Source: Maritimibacter alkaliphilus HTCC2654
Lineage (GTDB): Bacteria; Pseudomonadota; Alphaproteobacteria; Rhodobacterales; Rhodobacteraceae
Assembly (NCBI RefSeq): GCF_000152805.1
Contig: NZ_CH902578.1
Coordinates: 385,173-449,172 of the forward strand
Direction of reading: 5' to 3'
Length of the DNA: 64,000 nucleotides
Shown here: positions 42,441 through 51,633 of the stretch, piece after piece
How the letters are laid out: each line of letters opens with the position of its first letter
Numbering within the stretch: the first letter of the stretch is position 1
Notes under the pieces: model-generated
What the model was told of the DNA's origin: nothing
Databases searched by the model: none
The model's input: only the letters and a program-made list of their open reading frames with translations
Program-made: the position numbers and the translations under genes

Positions 42441-43766
42441 TCAGGCGCCGAGTTTGCGGATTTTCAGGCGCGCGATCCGGTTGTCGACGCGCTTGGTCAC
42501 CTCGAACCGGAACCCGTGGAAGGAAAACACCTGACCCTCGTTCGGGATCGTCTGCGCCTCGTGAATGACGAGGCCCGCGATGGTGTTGGCCTCTTCATCC
42601 GGCAGCGCCCAGTCGTTCGCGCGGTTGAGGTCGCGGATCGTCATGCCGCCATCCACCGAATAGCTGCCATCGGACAACAGCCGGTTGTCGCCGGCGTCGT
42701 TGGTGTCGAATTCGTCGGTGATCTCGCCCACGATCTCTTCGAGAATGTCCTCGAGCGTGATGAGGCCCTGAAGCGCGCCATATTCGTCCACGACGAGGGC
42801 GAAGTGGGTCTGACGCTTCAGGAACTCGCGCATCTGGTCGTCGAGCGTCGTTGTCTCGGGGATGAAATAGGGCTTCATCGCCACGCTGAGGATGTCGAAG
42901 GTTTCGAACGCCTCGGTCCGGCCCGTCTCGCCCGCGGCCTGACCTGCGGCATACATGGCGCGGCTCAGGTCTTTGGCGTGGATCACGCCCACGATGTTCT
43001 CCTGCTCCTCGCTGTAGATCGGCAGGCGGGTGTGGGGCGACGACAACGCCTGTTCGAGGATTTCGGTCGGCGATTTCGAGGCGTCGATCATCTCGATCTG
43101 GCTGCGGTGAAGCATGATCTCCTCCACCGTCCGGTCGCCCAGATCGAGCGCGCCCAAAAGGCGGTCGCGGTCCTCTTTCTCAACCGCGCCTTCGTGGTGG
43201 CCCAGCGTGATCGCACCCGCGATCTCCTCGCGCACGGCAAGGATCTGGCTGTCGGGGTCGGTCTGAACGCCGAAGGCGCGCAGGATCAGCCGGACCAGGC
43301 CCCGCACGATGCTCACGATCGGGGCGAGGACGAAGATGACGATACGGATCGGGGCCGACACCCAGCCCGCCGCGCTTTCCGGGCGGGTGATGGCATAGGT
43401 CTTCGGCAGCACCTCGGCGAAGATCAGGACCAGCAGCGTCATGATGATCGTCGCATAAGCCACGCCGCTGTCGCCGAAGAGCCGGGTGAACAGCGCGGTC
43501 GCCAGCGCCGAGGCGAGGATGTTGACGAAGTTGTTGCCCAGAAGGACGGACCCGATCAGGCGTTCGTTGTCTTCGGTGATGACCAGCGCCCGCTCGGCCT
43601 TCTTGTCGCCCTTGTCGGCCTTGGCGCGCAGTTTCCCGCGCGAGGCGGCGGTCAGTGCCGTCTCGGACCCGGAAAAGAACCCGGACAGGATCAGGAGGAG
43701 GAGGATGGCGCCGACACTCGTCCAAAAGGCGGTGTCGAGCAGCGTGCCGGTGTCGGCTGGGGTCAT
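42441..43766 (-). CDS. Hemolysin C/CorC-family membrane protein (CNNM, CBS, CorC domains)
   Basis: This 441-residue protein has a CNNM transmembrane domain (four hydrophobic segments, about 10-175, including SGFFSGSETALTAASR), two CBS domains (about 200-330; DLGDRTVEEIMLHRSQIEMID and LVVDEYGALQGLITLEDILEEIVGEI) and a C-terminal CorC_HlyC domain. Homologues take part in Mg2+/Co2+ resistance or efflux. The ATG at 43766 begins at the first predicted membrane region; the frame continues upstream without features. It is divergent from the phosphoesterase gene. Confidence 0.92.
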   Translation of the reverse strand: MTPADTGTLLDTAFWTSVGAILLLLILSGFFSGSETALTAASRGKLRAKADKGDKKAERALVITEDNERLIGSVLLGNNFVNILASALATALFTRLFGDSGVAYATIIMTLLVLIFAEVLPKTYAITRPESAAGWVSAPIRIVIFVLAPIVSIVRGLVRLILRAFGVQTDPDSQILAVREEIAGAITLGHHEGAVEKEDRDRLLGALDLGDRTVEEIMLHRSQIEMIDASKSPTEILEQALSSPHTRLPIYSEEQENIVGVIHAKDLSRAMYAAGQAAGETGRTEAFETFDILSVAMKPYFIPETTTLDDQMREFLKRQTHFALVVDEYGALQGLITLEDILEEIVGEITDEFDTNDAGDNRLLSDGSYSVDGGMTIRDLNRANDWALPDEEANTIAGLVIHEAQTIPNEGQVFSFHGFRFEVTKRVDNRIARLKIRKLGA

Positions 43767-43846
43767 TGTGATTGCGTCTCTTTGGAATGATCGTGTTATG
43801 GTTCTCCGAAGCGCCCGTTTCAAGTGGGCGTGTCTGGGAGGACACC

Positions 43847-44662
43847 ATGAAAATCACCGATCTGGGCCGCCTCGAAGGCCCGGTGGTGCTGTGGGGCGGG
43901 GCGCTTGGCAACCTGTCCGCGCTTCTGGCGCTGCGCGACGTCACGCGGGACGAGGGGATCGCGGGCGCGAACATCCTGTTCACCGGCGATCTCGCGGGCT
44001 ACTGCGCCGAGGGCGAGGTCTGTGCGGACATGGTGCGCCGGCTGGGCTGGCGCGGCATCGCGGGCAACATCGAAAAGCAACTGGCGGACGGGGGCGCCGA
44101 TTGCGGCTGCGGGTTCGCGGCCGGGTCGGTCTGCGACACGCTGTCGGTCAAATGGTGGGCGCATACCAACGCGACGCTGTCGACCGCGAGCCGCTATTGG
44201 TTCGCGGGTCTCCCCGATTTGGCGGTTTTCGAACATGCCGACCGCCGCTATGCCGTGATCCACGGCGGTGTCACCGACGTCTCGCGCTTCCTGTGGCCCG
44301 TGTCGCGCCAGCCGGAGTTCGCCGAGGAAATCGGTGCGATCGAAGCCGAGGTCGGGCCGGTGGACGGTGTGGTGGCGGGCCATTGCGGTTTCGGGTTCCA
44401 GCGCGTCGTGGCGGGGCGTCGCTGGATCAACGCGGGCGTCATCGGGATGCCGCCCAACAACGGGGTGCCGGGCGGGCAATACGTGCGGCTCGACCCGAAG
44501 GGAGCCCATATCCGGCGGCTGTCCTACGACCCCGCGCCCTCGGTCGCAGCCATGCGGCGGGCCGGTCTGACGCAAGGTTACGACGATGCCCTCACCACGG
44601 GCCGGTGGCCGTCGGAAGAGATCCTGCCGGGCGAGATGCGGCGAAAGGTGATGGCGAAATAG
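43847..44662 (+). CDS. Metallophosphoesterase with a modified first metal motif
   Basis: This 271-residue calcineurin-like phosphoesterase retains FTGDLAGY (GD motif), GNIE (GNHE variant), VIHGG and GHCGFGF. The first motif, normally D-x-H-G-N, is GALGN here (about residues 17-21), so one metal ligand pair is missing. A GGP/GGAxxN version seems to define a subgroup in Rhodobacterales, which would make this a family trait rather than damage. GGGAGG lies 6 nt before the ATG. Substrate unknown. Confidence 0.85.
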   Translation: MKITDLGRLEGPVVLWGGALGNLSALLALRDVTRDEGIAGANILFTGDLAGYCAEGEVCADMVRRLGWRGIAGNIEKQLADGGADCGCGFAAGSVCDTLSVKWWAHTNATLSTASRYWFAGLPDLAVFEHADRRYAVIHGGVTDVSRFLWPVSRQPEFAEEIGAIEAEVGPVDGVVAGHCGFGFQRVVAGRRWINAGVIGMPPNNGVPGGQYVRLDPKGAHIRRLSYDPAPSVAAMRRAGLTQGYDDALTTGRWPSEEILPGEMRRKVMAK

Positions 44663-44778
44663 GCGCCCGCCCGCGAACGTTACGTCACCCGGCGCGGCGC
44701 GCCCCGCCTCGTATACCGATCACGTTGCGCAGGTGTGCAGCGGCTGCTACCCACCAAGCAACCAAGTTGGAGGACAGC

Positions 44779-45546
44779 ATGCAGATTTCCAAAGAGACCC
44801 CCGTCGTCGTCACCGGAGGCGCCTCGGGCCTCGGTGCCGCCGTGATCCGTGCCATGGCCGAAGCGGGCGCGCCCGTCGGCATCTTCGATCTGAACGAAGA
44901 GGCGGGCACGAAACTCGCCGAAGAACTGGGCGGGGCCTTCGCCAAGGTCGACGTGTCGGATGCCGACTGCGTCGCCGCCGGGTTCGAAACCGTCCGCGCC
45001 AAGAACGGTCAGGAGCGGATCATGGTGAACTGCGCCGGGATCGGCACCATCGGCAAGGCGGTCAGCAAAGGGGTCGTCCACGACCCGAACGCATTCGCCA
45101 AGACCCTGATGGTCAACACCGCAGGCACGTTCTATTGCGCGTCGCAATCCGCGCTCGGCATGATGCAGGCCGAACCGCTGACCGAAGACGGCGAGCGTGG
45201 CGTGATCGTCAACACCGCGTCGGTCGCGGCCTTCGACGGCCAGATCGGTCAGGTGGCCTATTCCGCGTCCAAAGGGGCGGTCGCGGGCCTGACCCTGCCG
45301 CTAGCGCGCGAACTGTCCCGCGACGGCATCCGCGTCTGCACCATCGCGCCGGGCCTGTTTCTGACCCCGATGATGGAAGGCCTGCCGGAAGAGGCGCAGA
45401 AAAGCCTCGGCACGCAGGTTCCGTTCCCGTCGCGCCTTGGCAAACCGTCTGAATATGCCGCCATGGCCCGCCACATCGTCGAGAACTCGATGCTGAACGG
45501 CGAAGTGATCCGTCTGGACGGCGCGATCCGGATGGCCCCGAAATAA
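44779..45546 (+). CDS. SDR, 3-hydroxyacyl-CoA dehydrogenase type 2-like
   Basis: This 255-residue SDR has TGGASGLG (12-19), NCAG (about 87-90) and the catalytic Ser-Tyr-Lys in TASVAAFDGQIGQVAYSASKGAV (about 145-167). The pattern, including PGLFLTPMMEGLP near residue 195, is that of the HSD17B10 branch, which oxidises 3-hydroxyacyl-CoA esters with NAD. TTGGAGG sits before the ATG. It is a single-gene unit closed by a strong terminator. Confidence 0.9.
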   Translation: MQISKETPVVVTGGASGLGAAVIRAMAEAGAPVGIFDLNEEAGTKLAEELGGAFAKVDVSDADCVAAGFETVRAKNGQERIMVNCAGIGTIGKAVSKGVVHDPNAFAKTLMVNTAGTFYCASQSALGMMQAEPLTEDGERGVIVNTASVAAFDGQIGQVAYSASKGAVAGLTLPLARELSRDGIRVCTIAPGLFLTPMMEGLPEEAQKSLGTQVPFPSRLGKPSEYAAMARHIVENSMLNGEVIRLDGAIRMAPK

Positions 45547-45591
45547 GCCGGTTCAGGCGGGTCTCCGCCCGCTTTCGACGCTGATACCAGC

Positions 45592-45633
45592 CGGCCCGCG
45601 TGCATCCGTCACGCGGGCCGATTTCATTCTTGC
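45592..45633 (+). terminator. Rho-independent terminator after the SDR gene
   Basis: A perfect 11-bp stem (45592-45602 with 45610-45620) with a 7-nt loop is followed by ATTTCATTCTT on the plus strand, 45 bp after the SDR stop. Confidence 0.85.
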
Positions 45634-45722
45634 ATCGGGCAGGAAAAATAACTCCAGTGCCCATGAACACGGGCGCGCGTCCATGCGTTTCCCCCGGACG
45701 TTCGGATTGGATCAGGGCAATC

Positions 45723-47504
45723 ATGACCTCATTCCTCGGAGTCGACCCGGCCATCGTCGCCTTGGGCCTTCTGCTCCTCCTCTTCATCGCGTTCACGATC
45801 GAGAAATACCCGCCCGAGGTCACGGCGGCGGGGGGTGCCGCGCTGTTCATCGTGTTGGGGCTGACCCCGACCGACGAGGTGATGAGCGTGTTTTCCAGCT
45901 CCGCCCCCATCACCATCGCCGCGATGTTCGTCGTGTCGGGCGCGCTGGTGCGCACCGGCGTTCTGGACAGCCTTGCCGGGCTGGTGATCGGGCGGGCGCA
46001 GACGCGGCCCGTGCTCGCGGTCCTGATCTTCGTCTTCGCCACAATCGTCGCCTCGGCCTTCATGAACAACACCCCGGTGGTTCTGGTCCTGATCCCGGTC
46101 GTGATCCGGCTGGCGGCGAGCCTGAACCTCGCCTCGACCCGGCTGCTGATCCCGCTGTCCTATGCCGCGATCCTCGGCGGCACCTGCACCCTCATCGGCA
46201 CCTCCACCAACATCCTTGTCGACGGGGTGGCCCGCGACGCGGGGCTGGAGCCGTTCTCGATCTTCGAAATCGCGCCCGTCGGCATCGTCGTGGCCGTGGT
46301 CGGCGGTCTGTCCATGCTGATCCTCGGGCGTTTCCTGCTGCCCGACCGGGCATCCGACCTGCCGGAGGATAGCGAAGAAACGGCGTTCCTGTCGGAAATC
46401 ACCATCCGCGCCGACTATCCCCAGATCGGCGAGGCTCTGGGCAAGGTCGCGGATTTTCAGCGGGCCGGCATCCGGATCACCGGGGTCCGGCGCGGGCCGC
46501 AGATCGAACGGCGCGACCTGCCGGACATCGTCCTGCAAAAGGGCGACGCGGTCATCCTGTTCGCTCCGACCTCGGAGCTTCTGACACTGGCCCAGCAATC
46601 CGGTCTGCGCGTCGGTCTGCGCCGGTCCATCGAACTGGACGCAAGCGCCAAGGTCCGCGTGGCCGAGGCCATCGTGACACCTTCGCGCCGGTCCTCCGGG
46701 GTGCGGATCGCCGACCTCGCGCTCGGGCGCCGGGCCGGGATGCGCGTGCTGGGCGCCTATCGCCCGAACCACATTGCCGGTGCCGATCTGTCGAGCGTGC
46801 GCCTGCGCCCCGCCGACAAGCTGCTGCTCGAGGGCACTGCGGAGGGTTTCGAAGAACTCACCCGCTCCGGCGACGTGATCTCGGTCACGGAACCCGGCGG
46901 GCGCGCCTTCCGCCGCCGTCAGGCCCCAATCGCGGTGCTGACGCTGGTGGGGATCGTGGGCCTCGCCGCCTTCGACATTCTGCCTATCGGCATCCTCGCA
47001 CTGCTGGGCGTCGCGCTGATCCTCGTCTTGCGCTGCATCGACAACGACGAGGCGTGGTCCTCCATCGACGCCTCGATCCTCGTCCTGATCTTTTCCATGC
47101 TCATCATCGGCCTCGGATTGGAGGCGACCGGCGCGGTCGAACGGATCGTTCAGATGCTGGTCCCGTGGCTCGACGGGCTATCCCCGTTCATGGCACTGCT
47201 TGCGGTCTACGTGGTCGGGTCGATCCTGACCGAGGTGGTGACGAACAACGCGGTGGCGGTGATCTTCACCCCCATCGCCGTCGGGCTCGCGACCCAGATG
47301 GGCGTCGACCCGCGCCCCTTCGTCGTCGCCGTCATGTTCTCGGCCAGCGCGAGCTTCGCGACCCCCATCGGCTACCAGACCAACACGCTGGTCTACGGTG
47401 CGGGCAACTACAAGTTCGCGGATTTCCTGAAGATGGGCGTGCCGATGAACCTGATCGTCGGGGTGACGGCGGTGGTGGCGATCAGCCTGTTCTTCCCGCT
47501 CTGA
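45723..47504 (+). CDS. SLC13-type permease with RCK (TrkA-C) domains
   Basis: This 593-residue membrane protein has two halves of about five helices each around two cytosolic TrkA-C domains (about 215-300 and 305-390). The transport motifs NNTPVV (about 117-122), GGTCTLIGTSTNI (about 155-167) and TNNAVAVIFTPIA plus SFATPIGYQTNTLVYG near the C-terminus are those of the divalent-anion:Na+ symporters, often sulfate transporters in bacteria. The ATG at 45723 begins just before the first helix; the upstream open stretch is the terminator region. Substrate not determined. Confidence 0.92.
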   Translation: MTSFLGVDPAIVALGLLLLLFIAFTIEKYPPEVTAAGGAALFIVLGLTPTDEVMSVFSSSAPITIAAMFVVSGALVRTGVLDSLAGLVIGRAQTRPVLAVLIFVFATIVASAFMNNTPVVLVLIPVVIRLAASLNLASTRLLIPLSYAAILGGTCTLIGTSTNILVDGVARDAGLEPFSIFEIAPVGIVVAVVGGLSMLILGRFLLPDRASDLPEDSEETAFLSEITIRADYPQIGEALGKVADFQRAGIRITGVRRGPQIERRDLPDIVLQKGDAVILFAPTSELLTLAQQSGLRVGLRRSIELDASAKVRVAEAIVTPSRRSSGVRIADLALGRRAGMRVLGAYRPNHIAGADLSSVRLRPADKLLLEGTAEGFEELTRSGDVISVTEPGGRAFRRRQAPIAVLTLVGIVGLAAFDILPIGILALLGVALILVLRCIDNDEAWSSIDASILVLIFSMLIIGLGLEATGAVERIVQMLVPWLDGLSPFMALLAVYVVGSILTEVVTNNAVAVIFTPIAVGLATQMGVDPRPFVVAVMFSASASFATPIGYQTNTLVYGAGNYKFADFLKMGVPMNLIVGVTAVVAISLFFPL

Positions 47505-47508
47505 CGGT

Positions 47509-48087
47509 TCACCGCGTGAGGATCAGCATGTCGTCCGCGATCTCGATCCGGTCGAAGCGGCGCAGATAGGTCATGCCCAGAAGCGACATATCCATCGCCC
47601 CCTCGTTCACGTAAACGCGCACGTCGCGTTCCGTGATATCGCCCAGCACCATCTCGTCGACCGTGGTCGGCGCGGTGCGCACCTCGCCGTTCGCGGTCAT
47701 GGCGGTGCCGATGAAGGGCAGGTCGTCGGGGTTCAGCCCGACCCGGCGCGCGTCGTCCATGCTGAGAACCACTTGACTGGCCCCGGTGTCGACGACGAAA
47801 TTCACCGGCGTTCCGTCGACCTCCAGCGTCAGATAGAAATGCCCGTCGGGGCGGCGCGGTACCTCCACCACACCCTGCGAGACGACCGACTGGCGCGGCA
47901 TCACATCCCGGCTGATGTCGTTCCACAGCCCATAGGCGCCGATCGCGCCCACGAAGATGAGCGCCCAGATCGCTAGCTGTTGCAGGCTTTTGCCGAGATT
48001 GGCCTTGTTCATCATGAAGAACGACCCGATCACGGCGGCGCCGAGCAGGACGAGGTAGGTGAGACGACCGATTTCGTAGCTATCCAT
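47509..48087 (-). CDS. Membrane-anchored retropepsin-like aspartic protease
   Basis: The 192-residue protein has two N-terminal membrane helices (about 8-26 and 36-55) and a single-lobed retroviral-type aspartic protease domain with FVVDTGASQVVLS (about 97-109), so it should act as a dimer in the periplasm. Alphaproteobacterial homologues such as Rickettsia APRc are known, but the targets here are not. It ends 4 bp from the convergent SLC13 gene. Confidence 0.9.
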   Translation of the reverse strand: MDSYEIGRLTYLVLLGAAVIGSFFMMNKANLGKSLQQLAIWALIFVGAIGAYGLWNDISRDVMPRQSVVSQGVVEVPRRPDGHFYLTLEVDGTPVNFVVDTGASQVVLSMDDARRVGLNPDDLPFIGTAMTANGEVRTAPTTVDEMVLGDITERDVRVYVNEGAMDMSLLGMTYLRRFDRIEIADDMLILTR

Positions 48088-48132
48088 GCCGTATCACATA
48101 GGCACGCGGCAGGGCGGTTTCCATGCGGCGGA

Positions 48133-48759
48133 TCAGCCGAACAGCCCGGTCTGCGCCAGCCCGTCGATCATGAACTGGATCGCCAGCGCCGCCAGCAACA
48201 TGCCGAGCAGGCGGGTCACCACGTTGATCCCGGTGTCCTTGAGGTATCGCCCCAGCGCCCCCGCGGCGAGGAAGAAGGCGAAGACGCAGACCAGCACGGC
48301 GACCATGACACCGACGATGGCCAGCTTGCCCACCACCTCGTCCGCCCCGCCCATGAGCAGGATCATGGTCGCCATCGCGCCGGGCCCCGAGATCAGGGGC
48401 ATGGCCAGCGGGAACACGCTGGGATCGTCGGCGGGGTCCAGCACGCTCGCCTCGGACTGGCTCTCGCGCCGCTGCTTGCGCCGCTCGAACAGCATGTCGA
48501 GCGCGGTCAGGAACAACAGCGCGCCGCCCGCGATGCGAAAGGCCGCCATCGAGATACCGAAAAGGTCGAGCACCGCCTGACCCGCCAGCCCGAAGATCAT
48601 CAGGATCACGGCGGCGACCAGAACCGCGCGCACCGCCACCACCCGGCGATGCGGGGCCGTCATATCTTTGGTCAGCGCCAGAAACACCGGCGCCAGCCCG
48701 ATCGGGTCGATAATCACGAACAGCGTGACGAAGGCGGGCAGGAGCGCGTCGAAACTCAT
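48133..48759 (-). CDS. MarC family integral membrane protein
   Basis: This 208-residue protein has six hydrophobic helices and the MarC signatures FVIIDPIGLAPVFLAL (about 14-29) and PLISGPGAMATMILL (about 119-133). Despite the name, the family has no proven drug-resistance role and its function is unknown. It lies 16 bp after the ABC-F gene on the same strand and is probably co-transcribed. Confidence 0.92.
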   Translation of the reverse strand: MSFDALLPAFVTLFVIIDPIGLAPVFLALTKDMTAPHRRVVAVRAVLVAAVILMIFGLAGQAVLDLFGISMAAFRIAGGALLFLTALDMLFERRKQRRESQSEASVLDPADDPSVFPLAMPLISGPGAMATMILLMGGADEVVGKLAIVGVMVAVLVCVFAFFLAAGALGRYLKDTGINVVTRLLGMLLAALAIQFMIDGLAQTGLFG

Positions 48760-48775
48760 GGGGTCACCCTGCGCG

Positions 48776-50617
48776 TCAGGCCTGCGCCCTGTCGAGCTTT
48801 TCCTGCGCCTGCATCCAAAGCGCCTCGGCCCGGTCGAGCCCGTCCATCACTTCGGCATATTTCTTCTGCCAGACTTCCATCTCGCCGACCTTGGACTTGT
48901 CATAAAGGTCGGGGTTGGCCAGCTTCTTGGCCAGCTTCTCGCGCATATCCTCGAGCTTTTCGACCCGCGCCTCGCATTTGCGCACCTCGGAGCGCAGCGC
49001 GAGCACCTCGTCACGGCTGGCCTTTCTGGGCTTTGGCTTCTCCTCGGCCGGCTTCTCCGGCTTGTCCGAGGTGAGCAGCAGTTTGCGGTAGGCTTCGAGG
49101 TCTTCCTCGAACGGCGTGACGCGCCCGCCCTTCACCAGCCAGAGCCGGTCGGCAACCAGCGACAAAAGGTGCATGTCGTGGCTCACCAACACGACCGCGC
49201 CGGTGTATTCCGTCAGCGCCTCGACCAGCGCCTCGCGGCTTTTGATGTCGAGGTGGTTGGTCGGCTCGTCGAGGATCAGAAGATGCGGCGCGTCGATGGT
49301 GGCGATCAGCAGCGTAAGCCGTGCCTTCTGCCCCCCCGACAGCCGCGCCACGACCGTTTCCGCCTGCTCGGCGCCCAGCCCGAAGCCCGACAGCCGCGCG
49401 CGCAGGCGGGCCGGGGTTTCGTCCGGGCGCAGCCGCCGCAGGTGATCGATGGGTGTTTCGTCCGGGTAAAGCTCGTCCATCTGGTGCTGGGCGAAATAGC
49501 CGATACGCAGCTTGGAGGCCGTGGTGACACGCCCGCCCATCGACGCCAGCCGGCCCGAGATCAGCTTGGACAGCGTCGACTTGCCTTCGCCGTTCTTGCC
49601 CAGAAGCGCGATCCGGTCGTCCTGATCGATGCGCAGGTCCAGCTTCGACAGTACCGCCTTGCCGTCATAGCCCACCGATCCGCTCTCGATCGCCACGATG
49701 GGCGGCGACAACTCCTCCGGCTCCGGGAAGGTGAACTTGCGCAACGCCGCTTCCTGCGGCGTCACCGTGAACTTCAGCTTCTCGATCATCTTCAGACGGC
49801 TTTGCGCCTGCTTGGCCTTGGTCGCCTTCGCGCGGAACCGATCCACGAAGCTTTGCAGGTGATCGCGCCGCGCCGCGTTCTTGCGGTTCTCGGCCTCGGC
49901 CACGGCCAGACGCGCCGCGCGCGTTTCGGCGAAGGTGTCGTAGCCGCCCTTGTAAAGCGTGATCTTCTTGGCCTCGAGATGCAGGATCGACCCGACCGCG
50001 CGGTTCAAAAGCCCCCGGTCGTGGCTGATGACCAGCACCGTGTGCGGATACTTGGCAAGGTAGCTTTCAAGCCAAAGCGCCCCTTCGAGGTCCAGATAGT
50101 TGGTCGGCTCGTCCAGAAGCAGCAGATCGGGCTCGGCAAAAAGCACGGCGGCCAGCGCCACGCGCATCCGCCAGCCGCCCGAGAAATCCGAACAGGGCCG
50201 GGCGTGGTCGGGATCATCGAACCCCAGACCCTTCAGGATCGAGGCCGCGCGCCCCTCGGCGCTCCAGGCGTCGATGTCGGTGAGCCGCGCCTGAATCTCG
50301 GCGATCCGCGCCGCATCCTCGGTCTCTTCCGCCAGAAGCGCGGCACGTTCGGTATCGGCGGCCAGCACGGTATCGAGCAATGACACGTCGCTCGCGGGCG
50401 CTTCCTGCGCGACCCCTCCGATCTTGGCCCCACGGGGCACGGAAATCGTTCCGGTTTCCAAGGTCAGCTCGCCCCGGATCAGCCGAAAGAGCGTGGTCTT
50501 GCCGGTCCCGTTGCGCCCCACCAGCCCCACTTTGTGCCCTTCGGGGATCACGGCGGAGGCGTGGTCGATCAGCGGACGGCCCTCGACCGAGTAAGAGATA
50601 TCGTCGATCCTCAACAT
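48776..50617 (-). CDS. ABC-F family ATPase, YheS type
   Basis: This 613-residue soluble protein contains two ABC domains: Walker A GRNGTGKTT (about 34-42) and GKNGEGKST (about 337-345), signatures FSGGW and LSGGQKARLTL, and Walker B LLLDEPTNYLD and LLILDEPTNHLD. The linker has HLQSFVDRFRAKATKAKQAQSR, characteristic of YheS among the ABC-F groups, and a C-terminal coiled coil (about 535-613). ABC-F proteins act at the ribosomal E site to relieve stalled translation. No membrane segment is present. Confidence 0.93.
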   Translation of the reverse strand: MLRIDDISYSVEGRPLIDHASAVIPEGHKVGLVGRNGTGKTTLFRLIRGELTLETGTISVPRGAKIGGVAQEAPASDVSLLDTVLAADTERAALLAEETEDAARIAEIQARLTDIDAWSAEGRAASILKGLGFDDPDHARPCSDFSGGWRMRVALAAVLFAEPDLLLLDEPTNYLDLEGALWLESYLAKYPHTVLVISHDRGLLNRAVGSILHLEAKKITLYKGGYDTFAETRAARLAVAEAENRKNAARRDHLQSFVDRFRAKATKAKQAQSRLKMIEKLKFTVTPQEAALRKFTFPEPEELSPPIVAIESGSVGYDGKAVLSKLDLRIDQDDRIALLGKNGEGKSTLSKLISGRLASMGGRVTTASKLRIGYFAQHQMDELYPDETPIDHLRRLRPDETPARLRARLSGFGLGAEQAETVVARLSGGQKARLTLLIATIDAPHLLILDEPTNHLDIKSREALVEALTEYTGAVVLVSHDMHLLSLVADRLWLVKGGRVTPFEEDLEAYRKLLLTSDKPEKPAEEKPKPRKASRDEVLALRSEVRKCEARVEKLEDMREKLAKKLANPDLYDKSKVGEMEVWQKKYAEVMDGLDRAEALWMQAQEKLDRAQA

Positions 50618-50662
50618 GCCCGCCTACTGCCCGAACCCCAAAGGCGCGTCAATTCCGTCTTT

Positions 50663-50708
50663 CCGGTCCTGAAATATCCCGGGGGGATTTGGGGGGCTGG
50701 CCCCCCAA
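50663..50708. repeat. Rhodobacterales-type GC-rich palindromic intergenic element
   Basis: Read on the minus strand the segment is TTGGGGGGC-CA-GCCCCCCAA, then ATCCCCCCGGGATATTTCAGG. A near-perfect palindrome followed by CCCCGGGATATTT is, from memory, a frequent intergenic element of Roseobacter-group genomes. Only one copy is present in this window, in the divergent gap between the ABC-F and ndk genes. There is no T-tract, so it is not an ordinary terminator. Confidence 0.4.
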
Positions 50709-50822
50709 CCTGATCGGCGTGCAGAAGCGCGTCGAAACCCCTTTCCCCCAAAACCGCCCCATGCTATCCGCCGCGCGACGATTGCAACCGGGCTTTGCCC
50801 GCGACACGAAAGAGGGACCGAC

Positions 50823-51245
50823 ATGGCCATTCAACGCACGTTTAGCATCATCAAACCGGACGCCACCAAGCGCAACCTGACCGGCGCGATCAACGCCAAA
50901 CTCGAAGGCGCGGGCCTGCGCATCGTGGCGCAGAAGCGCATCAAGCTGTCGAAAGAGCAGGCCGGTGTGTTCTACGCCGTCCACAAAGAGCGCCCGTTCT
51001 ACGACGAGCTGTGCGAATTCATGTCGTCCGAACCGATCGTGGTTCAGGTTCTCGAAGGCGAGAATGCGATCCTGAAGAACCGCGAAGTCATGGGCGCCAC
51101 CAACCCGGAAGAGGCCGCCGAAGGCACCATCCGCAAGGAATTCGCCCTGTCGATCGGTGAAAACTCGGTCCACGGTTCCGACGGTGAAGACACCGCCGCC
51201 GAAGAGATCGCGTATTTCTTCTCGGGTCTCGAACTGGTCGGCTGA
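50823..51245 (+). CDS. ndk: Nucleoside diphosphate kinase
   Basis: This 140-residue enzyme transfers the gamma phosphate of ATP to nucleoside diphosphates through phospho-His117 in NSVHGSD. The start [18 protein letters not shown] and the length are exactly those of bacterial Ndk. GAGGGACCGAC precedes the ATG. The transcript is single-gene and closed by a strong terminator. Confidence 0.98.
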   Translation: MAIQRTFSIIKPDATKRNLTGAINAKLEGAGLRIVAQKRIKLSKEQAGVFYAVHKERPFYDELCEFMSSEPIVVQVLEGENAILKNREVMGATNPEEAAEGTIRKEFALSIGENSVHGSDGEDTAAEEIAYFFSGLELVG

Positions 51246-51268
51246 TCCGCCCGTCCCATGACACTTTG

Positions 51269-51301
51269 AAAGGCCGCGTTAACCGACGCGGCCTTTTCTT
51301 T
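51269..51301 (+). terminator. Rho-independent terminator after ndk
   Basis: An 11-bp stem (51269-51279 with 51286-51296) with a 6-nt loop is followed by TCTTTT, 24 bp after the ndk stop. Confidence 0.92.
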
Positions 51302-51378
51302 TGGGCGGCTCGCCAGGTGTTAACCCCAAATTAACCGGTCCGCTCCCACGCTGAATGCGTATCCGGGAGTCATGTACC

Positions 51379-51630
51379 ATGCCTGAAGTCGATGCCATTT
51401 CCGTCGCCCACGCTGACCTTGTAAGCGCCCTCGCGCAGCGGTTCGATGTGCGCGAGGTCACCGACGAATTCGATGAGCCGATGGTGATCCTCGCGACCGC
51501 GCTGCCGATGGGTCAGACGCTCGTGCATCTGGAAGACATCGGGATGGAGGCGGCGGGCAGCGCGCTTGTCCCGCGCGGCGGCGACAGGGGGGCGGTCTAT
51601 GCGCTTTACGCGCAGGGGATGACGCCCTGA
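51379..51630 (+). CDS. Small hypothetical protein
   Basis: This 83-residue acidic protein (MPEVDAISVAHADLV...) has no motif I recognise, no signal and no membrane helix. The ATG at 51379 follows a GGGAG; an in-frame ATG 8 codons earlier is less well placed. It ends 3 bp from the convergent esterase gene. Good codon use and an even fill of the gap argue for a real gene. Confidence 0.65.
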   Translation: MPEVDAISVAHADLVSALAQRFDVREVTDEFDEPMVILATALPMGQTLVHLEDIGMEAAGSALVPRGGDRGAVYALYAQGMTP

Positions 51631-51633
51631 CCC

